A DNA stretch of 64,000 nt from Tissierella_A sp964489715. GTDB taxonomy: Bacteria; Bacillota; Clostridia; Tissierellales; Tissierellaceae. Shown in pieces: positions 34,025 through 42,995 of this stretch. The stretch covers positions 4,610 through 68,609 of the forward strand of contig CAZBAK010000003.1 in assembly GCA_964489715.1 (NCBI GenBank), read 5' to 3'. A program made the position numbers and the translations under genes. The notes under the pieces are model-generated. The model was not told where the DNA came from and did no database searches. It worked only from the letters and a program-made list of their open reading frames with translations. Position 1 is the first letter of the stretch; the number at the start of each line of letters is the position of its first letter.

Positions 34025-35076
34025 ATCTTCACCATCTCTAGTTTTTTAAATACATCTACTAATCTTTCATTGCTAGACCTGTTTTTTATAGCTATCCTTA
34101 TATGACCCCCATCTAATCCTTCAAAGCTGCTACATTTTCTAACTAAAATCCCATCTTTTAGAAATCTCTCAAATATTTCCTCTTCTCTATAGTCTAGTAA
34201 TTTTATTAAAATATAATTACTATGTGTATGGAAGGCTCTTATTCCTCTAATATTTTTTAACTCTTTTAAAAGAAATTTTCTCTCTATCTCTATATAATCC
34301 TTACTTTTCTTTATAAAGGCCTTATCTTTAAATATAAATCTTCCAGCCAGATCTGCTAAAGTGTTTACACTCCAAGGAAGCTCTATTTTCTTTATTTCAT
34401 TTACTTTCTCTATGCTGGCACATCCATATCCCAATCTTATCCCTGGTAGGCTAAAAAATTTTGTTGCAGCCCTAATAATCCCTAGATTTTTATAGCTTTC
34501 TTTTTTAAATAGTTCTATACTGTCATAATCAACTGGGCTAAATTCATAAAATGCTTCATCTAATAATAAAAAAGCCTCTTTTTTTCTAACTATATTATAA
34601 ATTTCCAGTAACTTCTCTTTTTCTATCCTAAGGCCTGTTGGATTGTTAGGATTTCCTAAAATAAGTAGATCACCTTTTATTAATTCTCTTTCGATTTTTT
34701 TAAGATCTATACTAAAGTCTCTCTGGTAAAAAAGTGACTTTACTGGCTTTTTATTTGCTAAGGCTCTCTTTTCATACTCTGAAAAACTTGGCTGAAAAAC
34801 TACTACTCTTTCAGCGTCAATTATAAAATCATTTATAAGCTCTACTGCTCCGTTGCCTACTAGTACATTCTCACTCTTACAGTTTAAATAGTTAGACAGT
34901 TCATCTTTTAACTGTCTATATTTTATATCTGGATAAGTATTTAATCTTTTAAAACCCTTTATAAGTTCTTCTTCAAGTCCATCTACTAGACCTAGAGGAT
35001 TTATATTAGAACTAAAATCTATTAAATCACCCTTGTATCTATCTTTATATGTAATTAAATCTCCACCATGCTCCAT
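34021..35076 (-). CDS. cobD: L-threonine-O-3-phosphate decarboxylase (CobD), PLP-dependent
   Basis: Makes (R)-1-amino-2-propanol phosphate, the aminopropanol arm of cobalamin, from threonine phosphate. The 351-residue protein has the fold-type-I aminotransferase layout of histidinol-phosphate aminotransferase relatives. HGGD, DFSSNINPLG (near residue 20), NPNNPTGLRI, DEAFYEFSP and the PLP-lysine block ATKFFSLPGIRLGYG are all present. The DFSSNINPLG opening is typical of CobD rather than HisC. It overlaps cobU by 4 bp. A 153-bp spacer with no recognised element separates it from cbiB upstream. The CobD/HisC ambiguity is resolved by context. Confidence 0.9.
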   Translation of the reverse strand: MEHGGDLITYKDRYKGDLIDFSSNINPLGLVDGLEEELIKGFKRLNTYPDIKYRQLKDELSNYLNCKSENVLVGNGAVELINDFIIDAERVVVFQPSFSEYEKRALANKKPVKSLFYQRDFSIDLKKIERELIKGDLLILGNPNNPTGLRIEKEKLLEIYNIVRKKEAFLLLDEAFYEFSPVDYDSIELFKKESYKNLGIIRAATKFFSLPGIRLGYGCASIEKVNEIKKIELPWSVNTLADLAGRFIFKDKAFIKKSKDYIEIERKFLLKELKNIRGIRAFHTHSNYILIKLLDYREEEIFERFLKDGILVRKCSSFEGLDGGHIRIAIKNRSSNERLVDVFKKLEMVKI

Positions 35077-35229
35077 ATTATTACCTCTTTTTTCAATAAT
35101 AGTGAGACAAGAAACAAGGCCTTTTCTATAAGTTATAATATTCCATCTGATAGTGATAGCATATATCCTATTAATTAGATCCTTGCTTATTTCTTGCCTA
35201 CACTTATTAATATTTTATAAATAAGTTTA

Positions 35230-36171
35230 TCATAAGCTTTTTGCAATAGCAACTAGGAGAACATACATCAGTAAGAAGAAGATTTCTGATCTATACATTA
35301 TCTTTATAGCTTTATGGATATGAGAAGGATTTACTCTTTCTATCCCATCACCTATTGTAGACTTTTTTATAAGTATTCCATGATAAAAACTATTACCTCC
35401 TAATTCTATGCCTAATAGACCTGCAACTGATGATTCTGGATAGCCACTATTAGGACTATTATGTCTTTTCCCATCCCTTAAAGTAATTTTTATTCCTCTT
35501 TTAAAATCAAATTTGCCTATTGAAGATAAGACCATCAAGAGGGAGCTAAGTCTAGCTGGTAAAAAGTTAACTAGGTCATCTGTTTTTGCAGGAAAATATC
35601 CTATGGACTTATATTTTTCATCCATATATCCAAGCATAGAATCCATAGTATTTATAAATTTGTAGCATATGCCAGCCGCTGGTCCAAATATCATTATAAA
35701 AAATAAAGGTGCTATAACACCATCAGAAGTATTTTCTGCAATTGTTTCTACTGTAGCTTTTATTATTTCTTCTCTAGATAGTTTCTCTGTCTCTCTACCA
35801 ACTATATGCGAAACTCTTTTTCTGGCTGAGTCTAAACTTTTATTCAAAGCTTTCTTTACCTCTATTGCTTCATAGTGTAAGCTTTTAGCCGCCAAACAAG
35901 TGTAGATAAGATAAATTTTGACTATTACATACAAGTAAGTATAACTACTTAGAGCTTTAAGCAGTAAGAAGGGTATAAAAAATCCTAGTAAGACATTTAT
36001 TATCACTATAATCAGCCCCATTAGCTTTAAAGAGGCTTGCCTATTTGATATCTTCCTGGCTATATTTTCTTGAAGGGATATTATCTTTCCCATAAGTCTT
36101 ACAGGATGAGGAAAGCTATAGGGATCTCCCACTAAAAAATCTAGCCCCGCTCCCATTAGTATCTCTTTCAT
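35230..36171 (-). CDS. cbiB: Adenosylcobinamide-phosphate synthase CbiB
   Basis: A membrane enzyme condensing adenosylcobyric acid with aminopropanol (phosphate). The 313 residues have about five membrane segments. Motifs include GAGLDFLVGDPYSFPHPVRLMG at the N-terminus, TVETIAENTSDGVIAPLFF, NTMDSMLGYMDEKYKSIGYFPAKTDDLVNFLPARLS and RDGKRHNSPNSGYPESSVAGLLGIELGG. It starts at ATG 36171, overlapping the truncated cobQ stop by one base (TAATG), so the two are coupled. Confidence 0.95.
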   Translation of the reverse strand: MKEILMGAGLDFLVGDPYSFPHPVRLMGKIISLQENIARKISNRQASLKLMGLIIVIINVLLGFFIPFLLLKALSSYTYLYVIVKIYLIYTCLAAKSLHYEAIEVKKALNKSLDSARKRVSHIVGRETEKLSREEIIKATVETIAENTSDGVIAPLFFIMIFGPAAGICYKFINTMDSMLGYMDEKYKSIGYFPAKTDDLVNFLPARLSSLLMVLSSIGKFDFKRGIKITLRDGKRHNSPNSGYPESSVAGLLGIELGGNSFYHGILIKKSTIGDGIERVNPSHIHKAIKIMYRSEIFFLLMYVLLVAIAKSL

Positions 36172-36971
36172 TAGCTTATTCCAATTAAATTGTATATAAA
36201 ATCTATATCCATATTTTCTTCCAATCTTTTAGCCAATTTATTAAGTTCCCTATCTAACTCTTCATCTGTTTCGGCTTCTTCAAGTTTTAAGGGAATAAAA
36301 GGAATTATACCTATTACTGGTATATCTAATAGCTCTTCTATCATAAGCACTCCTGAATCCAAGAGACTTTGATCTCCTCTAAATTTATTAATTATTAGAC
36401 CCTTAACTCTTTTTCTTTCTTCCTCTGTCAAAAGCATAATTGTCCCATAGAGAGAGGCAAACACTCCCCCTCTATCAATATCCGCAACTAATAAAACAGG
36501 TGCATCGGCAATCTCAGCCATACCCATGTTTACTATATCATTTTCTTTTAAATTAATTTCGGCTGGACTTCCGGCACCTTCTATTACAATTATTTCATTT
36601 TCTCTTTCTATTTTCCTGTATATATCTTCTATCATAGTTTTTAAACTGTTTTTCAATTTAAAGTAGTCTCTAGCTTCCATGTGATCCCATTCTCTTCCCT
36701 CTAGAATGACCTTAGAGCCACTATGGGATGTAGGTTGAAGCAATATAGGGTTCATGTCCTTGTGAGGCTCTATACCCGCTGCTATGGCTTGCATACTTTG
36801 AGCTCTACTTATCTTTTCTCCTTCTTTGGTCTCATAGTAGTTAGAAGACATATTTTGAGACTTAAAAGGATATACCCTATATCCTTGACTCTTAAATATT
36901 CTACAGAGACCGGTACATATAAGACTTTTGCCTGCTGAAGAAGTAGTAGCTTGTATCATTATATTTTTCAT
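36171..36971 (-). CDS. cobQ: Cobyric acid synthase CobQ lacking the glutaminase domain
   Basis: CobQ normally amidates four carboxylates of adenosylcobyrinate diamide using glutamine and is close to 500 residues. This protein has only 266. The N-terminal ATP-dependent synthetase domain is intact: MIQATTSSAGKSLICTGLCR (P-loop), PFKSQNMSSNYYET, RAQSMQAIAAGIEPHKDMNP, IVIEGAGSPAEINL and LLVADIDRGGVFAS. After GIIPFIPL (about 230) the entire class I glutamine amidotransferase domain is missing. The protein ends with ELNKLAKRLEENMDIDFIYNLIG, resembling the tail that follows that domain in full-length CobQ. That implies an internal in-frame loss rather than a cut end. It starts 10 bp after an EamA gene and is coupled to cbiB. 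Ammonia use, a partner glutaminase or loss of function are all possible. Confidence 0.85.
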   Translation of the reverse strand: MKNIMIQATTSSAGKSLICTGLCRIFKSQGYRVYPFKSQNMSSNYYETKEGEKISRAQSMQAIAAGIEPHKDMNPILLQPTSHSGSKVILEGREWDHMEARDYFKLKNSLKTMIEDIYRKIERENEIIVIEGAGSPAEINLKENDIVNMGMAEIADAPVLLVADIDRGGVFASLYGTIMLLTEEERKRVKGLIINKFRGDQSLLDSGVLMIEELLDIPVIGIIPFIPLKLEEAETDEELDRELNKLAKRLEENMDIDFIYNLIGIS

Positions 36972-36981
36972 ATTTTCTCCT

Positions 36982-37881
36982 TTATATTAAAAATAAAACT
37001 CCCACTCCCAATACTGATAATACTGCGCCTAGAATCTCTCTTGCTCTTATTTTCTCTTTAAATATAAGTATTGAAAAAGGAATAATTATAACTGGTGTTA
37101 TAGATGTTATGGTAGCTGTTATACCTGCTGCAGTATATTGAAGAGAAGTCAGTTGAAGTGATACACCTAAAAAAGATCCAAATATAGAACCTAAAGCTAT
37201 AATAGCTATGGCCTTTTTATCTTTTATAGCTTCTTTTAAAATTCCCCACTTATTTAAAAATATAAAGAGAAGTAAAAAAGAAATAAATCCAGCTATAATT
37301 CTTATTTGTGTTGCAGCAAAAGGATTATAATCTCCCATTCCAACTTTACTAAAAATACTACCTACTGATTGACCAATTGCACCTAAAAATGCAAAGATAA
37401 TTCCCTTTAAAGAGTGATTTAATTTAAACTTTCTTTCTCCAGTTTTTTTACTAAGAATAACTATAGATATACCTAAAACTGTAATAAGCATACCTACTAT
37501 ACCCAGTGGTGCTATATCTTCTTTTAAAAACAAAAAAGCTAAAATTGCTGTCATAGGTGGACTAGTTGCCATTATAAGAAGACTAAGTCTAGTACCAAGT
37601 TCAACATAGGCTCTAAACAAAAATATATCCCCTAGAAAAAAACCTATAACTCCAGATATACTTAGAAGTGTCCAATTGGAAATACTAGCATCTATAGGAA
37701 ACATATAATCTCTAGCAAAATAACTATATATACTTATAAAAATAAATCCAAATATCAATGTAATAAAATTAACTGCCAAAGATCCCACTCTTTTTCCTGC
37801 TGATTCAAAGGATAGACCAGTTATGGTCCAACATATTGCCGCACTTAATGCTGCTATCTCTCCTATTTTAGAACTTAACAA
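36982..37881 (-). CDS. EamA/DMT family permease, tandem copy 1
   Basis: A 299-residue ten-segment permease with two EamA halves. Starts at TTG 37881 with an AGAGGGAT site. It is clearly paralogous along its whole length to the next gene upstream (shared SAGKRVGSLAVNFI-type and FLGDIFLFRAY-type blocks). The protein lies 10 bp before cobQ and 26 bp after its paralogue on the same strand, so it appears to be within the cobalamin transcription unit. A role in moving a corrinoid precursor or lower-ligand compound is only an inference from position. Confidence 0.88.
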   Translation of the reverse strand: MLSSKIGEIAALSAAICWTITGLSFESAGKRVGSLAVNFITLIFGFIFISIYSYFARDYMFPIDASISNWTLLSISGVIGFFLGDIFLFRAYVELGTRLSLLIMATSPPMTAILAFLFLKEDIAPLGIVGMLITVLGISIVILSKKTGERKFKLNHSLKGIIFAFLGAIGQSVGSIFSKVGMGDYNPFAATQIRIIAGFISFLLLFIFLNKWGILKEAIKDKKAIAIIALGSIFGSFLGVSLQLTSLQYTAAGITATITSITPVIIIPFSILIFKEKIRAREILGAVLSVLGVGVLFLI

Positions 37882-37907
37882 TTTTATCCCTCTTCTATCT
37901 ATTTATT

Positions 37908-38807
37908 TTACCTTAAAAATAAGACTGCTACTCCAATCACTGAAAAAACTGCACCTATTATTTCCTTTGCTTTTATTTTTTCTTTATATAGTATTATAGA
38001 AAAAGGTATTACCATTATGGGCATTATAGCTATAATGGTTGCAGATATTCCTGCTGTTGTATATTGGAGGGATATAAGCTGCAGAGATACTCCTACAAAT
38101 GGTCCAAAAATAGAACCAAGTGCTATTAGCAAGATAGCTTTTTTATCTTTTACAGCTTCTTTTAAATCTGACCACCTGTTCAATATTAAAAAAAGAACTA
38201 AAAAAGATACAAAACCAGCTATAATTCTTATCTGGGTCGCTGCAAATGGACTATAATCTCCCATGCCAATCTTACTTAAGATAGTTCCTACTGCTTGACC
38301 TAGGGCACCCATTAGGGCAAAAGAAATCCCCTTTAAGGAATGATTAAACTTAAACTTTCTCTCTCCAGTATCCTTACTTAGTATGGCTATAGATATTCCT
38401 AGGATTGTAACCAACATTCCAAATATTCCAATATAGGATATGTCTTCCTTTAAAAAAATATATCCTAGTATAGCAGTTATGGGAGGACTTACTGCCATAA
38501 TAAGCAGGGTTATCCTAGTACCTATTTCTATATAGGCTTGAAAGAGAAATAGATCTCCTAAAAAAAAGCCTATGGCTCCAGATATACTAAGCCAGGTCCA
38601 ACTATGGAGGCTTGCATCTGTAGGGAAGGCGTATCCTCTAATAAAATATGTAAATATACTGATAAATATAAATCCAAAAACCAATCTTATAAAGTTAACT
38701 GCCAGTGAACCTACTCTTCTACCTGCTGACTCAAAAAACAGGCCCATAACAGTCCAACTAAAAGCTGTAGCTAAGGCAGCCATTTCTCCAATTCTAGAAC
38801 TTATCAA
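37908..38807 (-). CDS. EamA/DMT family permease, tandem copy 2
   Basis: The 299-residue tandem paralogue of the 36982-37881 gene. Both begin Met-(Leu/Ile)-Ser-Ser-(Lys/Arg)-Ile-Gly-Glu and keep identical length, so this is a gene duplication without indels that I can see. It starts at TTG 38807 after GAGGAGA. DMT proteins often act as dimers, so the pair may form a heterodimeric transporter. It lies 36 bp after the cysteine-rich small protein gene. Confidence 0.88.
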   Translation of the reverse strand: MISSRIGEMAALATAFSWTVMGLFFESAGRRVGSLAVNFIRLVFGFIFISIFTYFIRGYAFPTDASLHSWTWLSISGAIGFFLGDLFLFQAYIEIGTRITLLIMAVSPPITAILGYIFLKEDISYIGIFGMLVTILGISIAILSKDTGERKFKFNHSLKGISFALMGALGQAVGTILSKIGMGDYSPFAATQIRIIAGFVSFLVLFLILNRWSDLKEAVKDKKAILLIALGSIFGPFVGVSLQLISLQYTTAGISATIIAIMPIMVIPFSIILYKEKIKAKEIIGAVFSVIGVAVLFLR

Positions 38808-38843
38808 TTTTTCTCCTCATTTACTTATATATTTTAATTAATC

Positions 38844-39122
38844 CTATTCTTCTTTATTTATTCCAAATCTTTCCATTATTATTTTTTCATTTACCTGGCC
38901 TATCTTTTTATTTATATAATCATATCCTTCTGGCCTATGAGGTATAAGGCAGTTTGAACAATCTTTTATACCATTGTTATCTTGATAATTTCCACCGCAA
39001 TCTTCTAAAAAGTATAAAGGGCAATAACAAAACATACAATTAAAATCTTCAGTAGCCTCTAGCTTGTGACAAGGAAGATAAACACAGTCTTTATTTGTAT
39101 AGAACCTATAGGAGTTTTCCAA
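38844..39122 (-). CDS. Cysteine-rich small domain protein (putative zinc-binding)
   Basis: I take TTG 39122 as start, 8 bp after AAAGGTGG; upstream GTG codons at 39131 and 39134 overlap that ribosome site. This gives 92 residues. Eight cysteines are arranged as DCVYLPCHK, FNCMFCYCPLYF, DCGGNY and KDCSNCLIPHRPEGYDYI, which fits the cysteine-rich small domain family. Members are often found with cobalamin genes in clostridia and archaea and probably bind zinc. It heads the EamA-EamA-cobQ-cbiB series, consistent with that link. Biochemical role unknown. Confidence 0.8.
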   Translation of the reverse strand: MENSYRFYTNKDCVYLPCHKLEATEDFNCMFCYCPLYFLEDCGGNYQDNNGIKDCSNCLIPHRPEGYDYINKKIGQVNEKIIMERFGINKEE

Positions 39123-39383
39123 CTTTTTCACCACCTTTTATCCTATCAATATAATACCACTTTCTATAATTATATTAAAGTATATTTTAAATCTACTTTA
39201 TCTCATTTTAGCTATTTTAACTAAGATTTTATTAAAATCAATAGTATTATCCTCTCTAAAGTACTATAATAATATAGATTGAATCTATATATCACTATAA
39301 TATTCTTTTATATAGATCAATTATTTGAAATTCTAAAAATATATTAAAATATAAAGTAAAGATTATTTTAGGAGGAAATTTAT

Positions 39384-40463
39384 ATGAAAACAAATTTATA
39401 TGTACTCTACGGTGGTAGATCTGTTGAACATGAAGTCTCTATAATATCTGCAACTGCTGTTTTAAATGCAGTAGATAAGGAAAAATATAATGTTTATCCC
39501 GTATTTATAAGTAAAGATGGGAAGTGGTGCCCACTTGAGAAACTAACTAAAGACACAGTAGGAGAAGATGAATTGGAATTATCTACTGACAAGTCAGTTA
39601 CTGAATCCATGGGCCAGTTTATAGAGTCTATCGACTATAGGTCTAAAAACTTAGTATTTCCAGTTTTACATGGTAATAACGGTGAAGATGGAACCATACA
39701 AGGTTTGTTAGAATTGTTGGAGCTACCTTATATTGGCAATGAGGTCTTATCCTCCTCCCTATGTATGGATAAGGTTATGACAAGCGATATTTTAAAGGCA
39801 CATAATATACCACAGTCAAACTACACTAGCATAAAGAAATATCAGTGGGATGAAGATCCTAAGCTTGTAGTAGATTCTGTCCTTGAATTTGTTAATTTAC
39901 CCTTATTTGTTAAACCTGCAAATGCTGGTTCAAGTGTTGGTATTACAAAGGCTACAAACAGATCTGAGTTAATAGATAGTATTAACTTAGCATTTATCTA
40001 TGATGTCAAACTATTGTTGCAAGAAGAAGTGGTAGGCAAAGAGGTTGAAACTTGTATAATAGGAAATAACTATCCTAAAGCTTCTCTTTCTGGTGAATTG
40101 GAAATGGAGGATGCTTTTTATGATTATGAAGCAAAGTATATTAAAAAAGCTGCTATTCCAGTTATTCCAGCTAGATTAGATTCAGATACCAGTAAAAAAG
40201 TTAAGGAGATTGCCCTTTCTACATATAAGGCTCTAGATTGTAAGGGAATAGCTCGTGTGGACATTTTTGTTACAGATGAAAATAAAATCTTAGTAAATGA
40301 AGTAAATACTATGCCAGGCTTTACCTCAATAAGTATGGCTCCTATACTTTGGCAAGAAACTGATAACTCTACTTTTAAAGATCTTATAGATAGGCTTATA
40401 GACTATGCCTTGGAAAGATATCTTGAAAAGACTTCTATTTCCAAGGTAAAGGTGACTAAATAA
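39384..40463 (+). CDS. ddl: D-alanine--D-alanine ligase
   Basis: An ATP-grasp enzyme making D-Ala-D-Ala for peptidoglycan. The 359 residues are standard. Visible are LYGGRSVEHEVSIISA at the N-terminus, FPVLHGNNGEDGTIQGLLEL, PLFVKPANAGSSVGITKA, ARVDIFVTDENKILVNEVNTMPGFT. The last block holds the Mg-binding Glu/Asn residues. AGGAGGAAAT precedes the ATG. murF follows with a one-base overlap, so the two steps that make and attach the dipeptide are translated together. A 249-bp spacer upstream shows only AT-rich DNA and no clear riboswitch. Confidence 0.96.
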   Translation: MKTNLYVLYGGRSVEHEVSIISATAVLNAVDKEKYNVYPVFISKDGKWCPLEKLTKDTVGEDELELSTDKSVTESMGQFIESIDYRSKNLVFPVLHGNNGEDGTIQGLLELLELPYIGNEVLSSSLCMDKVMTSDILKAHNIPQSNYTSIKKYQWDEDPKLVVDSVLEFVNLPLFVKPANAGSSVGITKATNRSELIDSINLAFIYDVKLLLQEEVVGKEVETCIIGNNYPKASLSGELEMEDAFYDYEAKYIKKAAIPVIPARLDSDTSKKVKEIALSTYKALDCKGIARVDIFVTDENKILVNEVNTMPGFTSISMAPILWQETDNSTFKDLIDRLIDYALERYLEKTSISKVKVTK

Positions 40464-41845
40464 TGATAAAAAAAAATCTAAAAGAAATAGAAAAATTATC
40501 TGGAGGATTTGATCTTCTAGAAGAGTTTTATGAAACTGTAATATCTGGTGTTTCTACTGATACTAGAGATATAAAGGCTGGAAATTTATTTATTCCTTTA
40601 ATTGGAGATAATTTTGATGGTCATAACTTTTTGAATAAGGCAATAGATAGTGGTGCTTCAGCTGCTCTTTGGCAAAGGGGTATAGAGAAACCAGCTGTCA
40701 ATTTCCCACTTATAATGGTAGAAGATACTCTTCTTGCCCTACAAACTTTAGCTAAAAACTATAGAGATAGTTTAAGGGATATAAAAGTTATAGCTATAAC
40801 TGGAAGTAATGGCAAGACATCTACAAAGGATATCTTAGATGGAGTGCTTTCAAAAAACTTTAAGACCCAAAAAACTATTGGAAATCTAAACAATCATATT
40901 GGTCTACCCTTAACCCTGCTTTCTTTAAGAGAAGACACACAAATAAGTATAGTGGAATTGGGAACAGATGGTTTTGGACAAATAGAAACAATTACCAATA
41001 TAGCCAATCCTGATATTGCTCTTATAACCAATATAGGCTACTCTCACTTAGACCTTTTGAAAACAAGAGAAAATGTAGCTAGGGCCAAGTTTGAGATTTT
41101 AGATGGATTAAAAAAAGATGGTCTATTTATATACAATAAGGATGATAAGCTACTGGAAGAAATTATAAGAGAATATAGTATAAGACAAGATATTTTAACT
41201 TTTGGAAAGAAGGATTCTAGTGATTTTCAATTAGAGTTATTAGAAGAAAGTATACAAGGTATTGAATTTAGTATAATAGAAGATGGTGTAGATCATAAAC
41301 TTCATATTCCTCTACTTGGACGACATAATATTTACAATGCTGCAGCCAGCATTGTAGTAGCTCGAAAGCTGGATATGGATTATATAGATATACAAAAAGG
41401 ATTATATAATATAGATTCTACAGGAATGAGAAATGAAATTATAGAAAAAGAAGACTTTACCATCTTAAATGATGCCTATAAATCTAATCCTGACAGCCTA
41501 CTGGCGGCTCTAGATACCTTATATAGCATACAAGGCTATAAGTCTAAGCTAGTAGTACTGGGGGATATGCTTGATTTGGGCGAAGATATTGATCAACTTC
41601 ATAAAGATATAGGTCCTAAAATTGATAGTAGCAAAGTAGATAAAATATTTACCCTAGGAGATCGAGCCAAGCTTATAGGCCAAGCAGCCTTGGTAAACTT
41701 TAAAAAAGAAGCTATTTTTCATTGTGAATCCAAAGAAGATTTAGTATCATCTATATTAGAAAACATAGATAAGGATAGTCTGATCTTGGTAAAAGCCTCT
41801 AGATCTGTAGCCTTAGAGGATGTTATCAATGAATTAATAAAATAA
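40463..41845 (+). CDS. murF: UDP-MurNAc-tripeptide--D-Ala-D-Ala ligase
   Basis: Adds the D-Ala-D-Ala dipeptide to the UDP-MurNAc-tripeptide in the cytoplasm. The 460-residue protein shows the three Mur ligase domains: GVSTDTRDIKAGNLFIPLIGDNFDGH (substrate domain), VIAITGSNGKTSTKD (ATP loop, about 113), ELGTDGFGQI, NIGYSHLDLL and the C-terminal NDAYKSNPDSLLAALDTL plus VVLGDMLDLGEDIDQLH. Its ATG overlaps the ddl stop (TAATG). A strong bidirectional terminator follows. Confidence 0.96.
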   Translation: MIKKNLKEIEKLSGGFDLLEEFYETVISGVSTDTRDIKAGNLFIPLIGDNFDGHNFLNKAIDSGASAALWQRGIEKPAVNFPLIMVEDTLLALQTLAKNYRDSLRDIKVIAITGSNGKTSTKDILDGVLSKNFKTQKTIGNLNNHIGLPLTLLSLREDTQISIVELGTDGFGQIETITNIANPDIALITNIGYSHLDLLKTRENVARAKFEILDGLKKDGLFIYNKDDKLLEEIIREYSIRQDILTFGKKDSSDFQLELLEESIQGIEFSIIEDGVDHKLHIPLLGRHNIYNAAASIVVARKLDMDYIDIQKGLYNIDSTGMRNEIIEKEDFTILNDAYKSNPDSLLAALDTLYSIQGYKSKLVVLGDMLDLGEDIDQLHKDIGPKIDSSKVDKIFTLGDRAKLIGQAALVNFKKEAIFHCESKEDLVSSILENIDKDSLILVKASRSVALEDVINELIK

Positions 41846-41849
41846 AAAC

Positions 41850-41893
41850 AAATACACATATTCAACTTTAACTTAAAGTTGAATATGTGTATT
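41850..41893. terminator. Bidirectional terminator (murF / DUF1232)
   Basis: A long near-perfect inverted repeat pairs AATACACATATTCAACTTTAA with TTAAAGTTGAATATGTGTATT between convergent genes, T-rich on both sides. Confidence 0.85.
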
Positions 41894-41915
41894 TCTATTT
41901 TAATAGGATGTATTT

Positions 41916-42338
41916 TTAATTTAAATCTATATAGATAGATTGATCATCATCTAAACTTCCATTTTCTATCTTCCATTTCTTATAGATTTCAAGTTCATCC
42001 TTTATTTTCTTTATTACATATATTAAAACCAATATATCATCTATATGTTTTAATGGGATAAACTTAGGTACAAGGCTAATTGGGCTCAATATATATAAAA
42101 ATCCTATTACTATAATAGTTATATTATCCTTAGATAGGTCGGTGTAGTCTCCATTTTTCCAATCCACAATCATATCTAAAGTAAGTTTTAGATCATTACC
42201 TACTGTTTCTACTATTTGGCTATCCTTTATCTTTTCTGTAAACTCATCTATGAGATCTCCTAACTTTTCATTGTCATCATAAAATGAGTTAGCCTTATCT
42301 GAGAATTCAGTTTTAATTTTTTCGAAATCGATTTTCAT
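41916..42338 (-). CDS. DUF1232 (YkvA-like) protein
   Basis: A 140-residue protein whose middle holds the DUF1232 motif FLYILSPISLVPKFIPLKHIDDILVL, a hydrophobic hairpin that probably associates with the membrane. The N-terminal half is acidic and helical. AGGGGTGAA precedes the ATG. Function in this family is unknown. It lies 56 bp downstream of the HD-domain gene on the same strand and could share its transcript. Confidence 0.85.
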   Translation of the reverse strand: MKIDFEKIKTEFSDKANSFYDDNEKLGDLIDEFTEKIKDSQIVETVGNDLKLTLDMIVDWKNGDYTDLSKDNITIIVIGFLYILSPISLVPKFIPLKHIDDILVLIYVIKKIKDELEIYKKWKIENGSLDDDQSIYIDLN

Positions 42339-42393
42339 TTTTTCACCCCTATATTATTTTATTATAGACATAATTTACCCCTAAAGAAGATTT

Positions 42394-42975
42394 TTAATCT
42401 TCTATCCTTTCTAAACCTATATCCTCAGCTACACTTTTCATGGCTTCTATAGTTTCTTCTATTACTTCATTTAATTCCATAGAAAGCATTTCTAGTCCTG
42501 CCTTAATTGTTTCCCTATCTACCCCTTGTGCAAAGCTTTTTTGTTTCCATTTTTTCTTTACAGATTTTACACTTAGATCATCTAGACTTCTGCTGGGTCT
42601 CATAAGTGCAGTAGCATAGATAAGTCCTGTCAGTTCATCTACAGTATAAATAATTTTTTCCATAATATGTACTGGCTCTACATCAGTACATATATTCCAT
42701 CCATGACTTAAAACTCCTCTTATATAGTCTTCAGGCCAATTCTCTTTTTCTAGTATTTCTTTGGTTTTTTTACAATGCTCTTGAGGATATTTTTCAAAAT
42801 CTAAATCATGAACAAGCCCTATTGTTCTCCACTTTTCTACATCTTCACCAAATTTTTCTGCAAAATGTGCCATTGAAGCTTCTACCATAAGTGAGTGGTT
42901 GATTAAACTTTCATCTTTTATATTTTCTTTAACTAAATTATAAGCATCTTGTCTACTTGGTATATATTTTTCCAT
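42394..42975 (-). CDS. HD-domain hydrolase
   Basis: The 193-residue protein contains an HDIG-type phosphohydrolase domain: NHSLMVEASMAHFAEKFG, LVHDLDFEKYPQEHCKKT (the His-Asp pair), VLSHGWNICT and the later VDELTGLIYATALMRPS. Such small clostridial HD proteins probably act on nucleotides, but none is well characterised. AGGAGGATAA precedes the ATG. It is 20 bp downstream of pgeF, suggesting an operon pgeF-HD-DUF1232. Confidence 0.87.
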   Translation of the reverse strand: MEKYIPSRQDAYNLVKENIKDESLINHSLMVEASMAHFAEKFGEDVEKWRTIGLVHDLDFEKYPQEHCKKTKEILEKENWPEDYIRGVLSHGWNICTDVEPVHIMEKIIYTVDELTGLIYATALMRPSRSLDDLSVKSVKKKWKQKSFAQGVDRETIKAGLEMLSMELNEVIEETIEAMKSVAEDIGLERIED

Positions 42976-42995
42976 ATTTATCCTCCTATTTCAAT

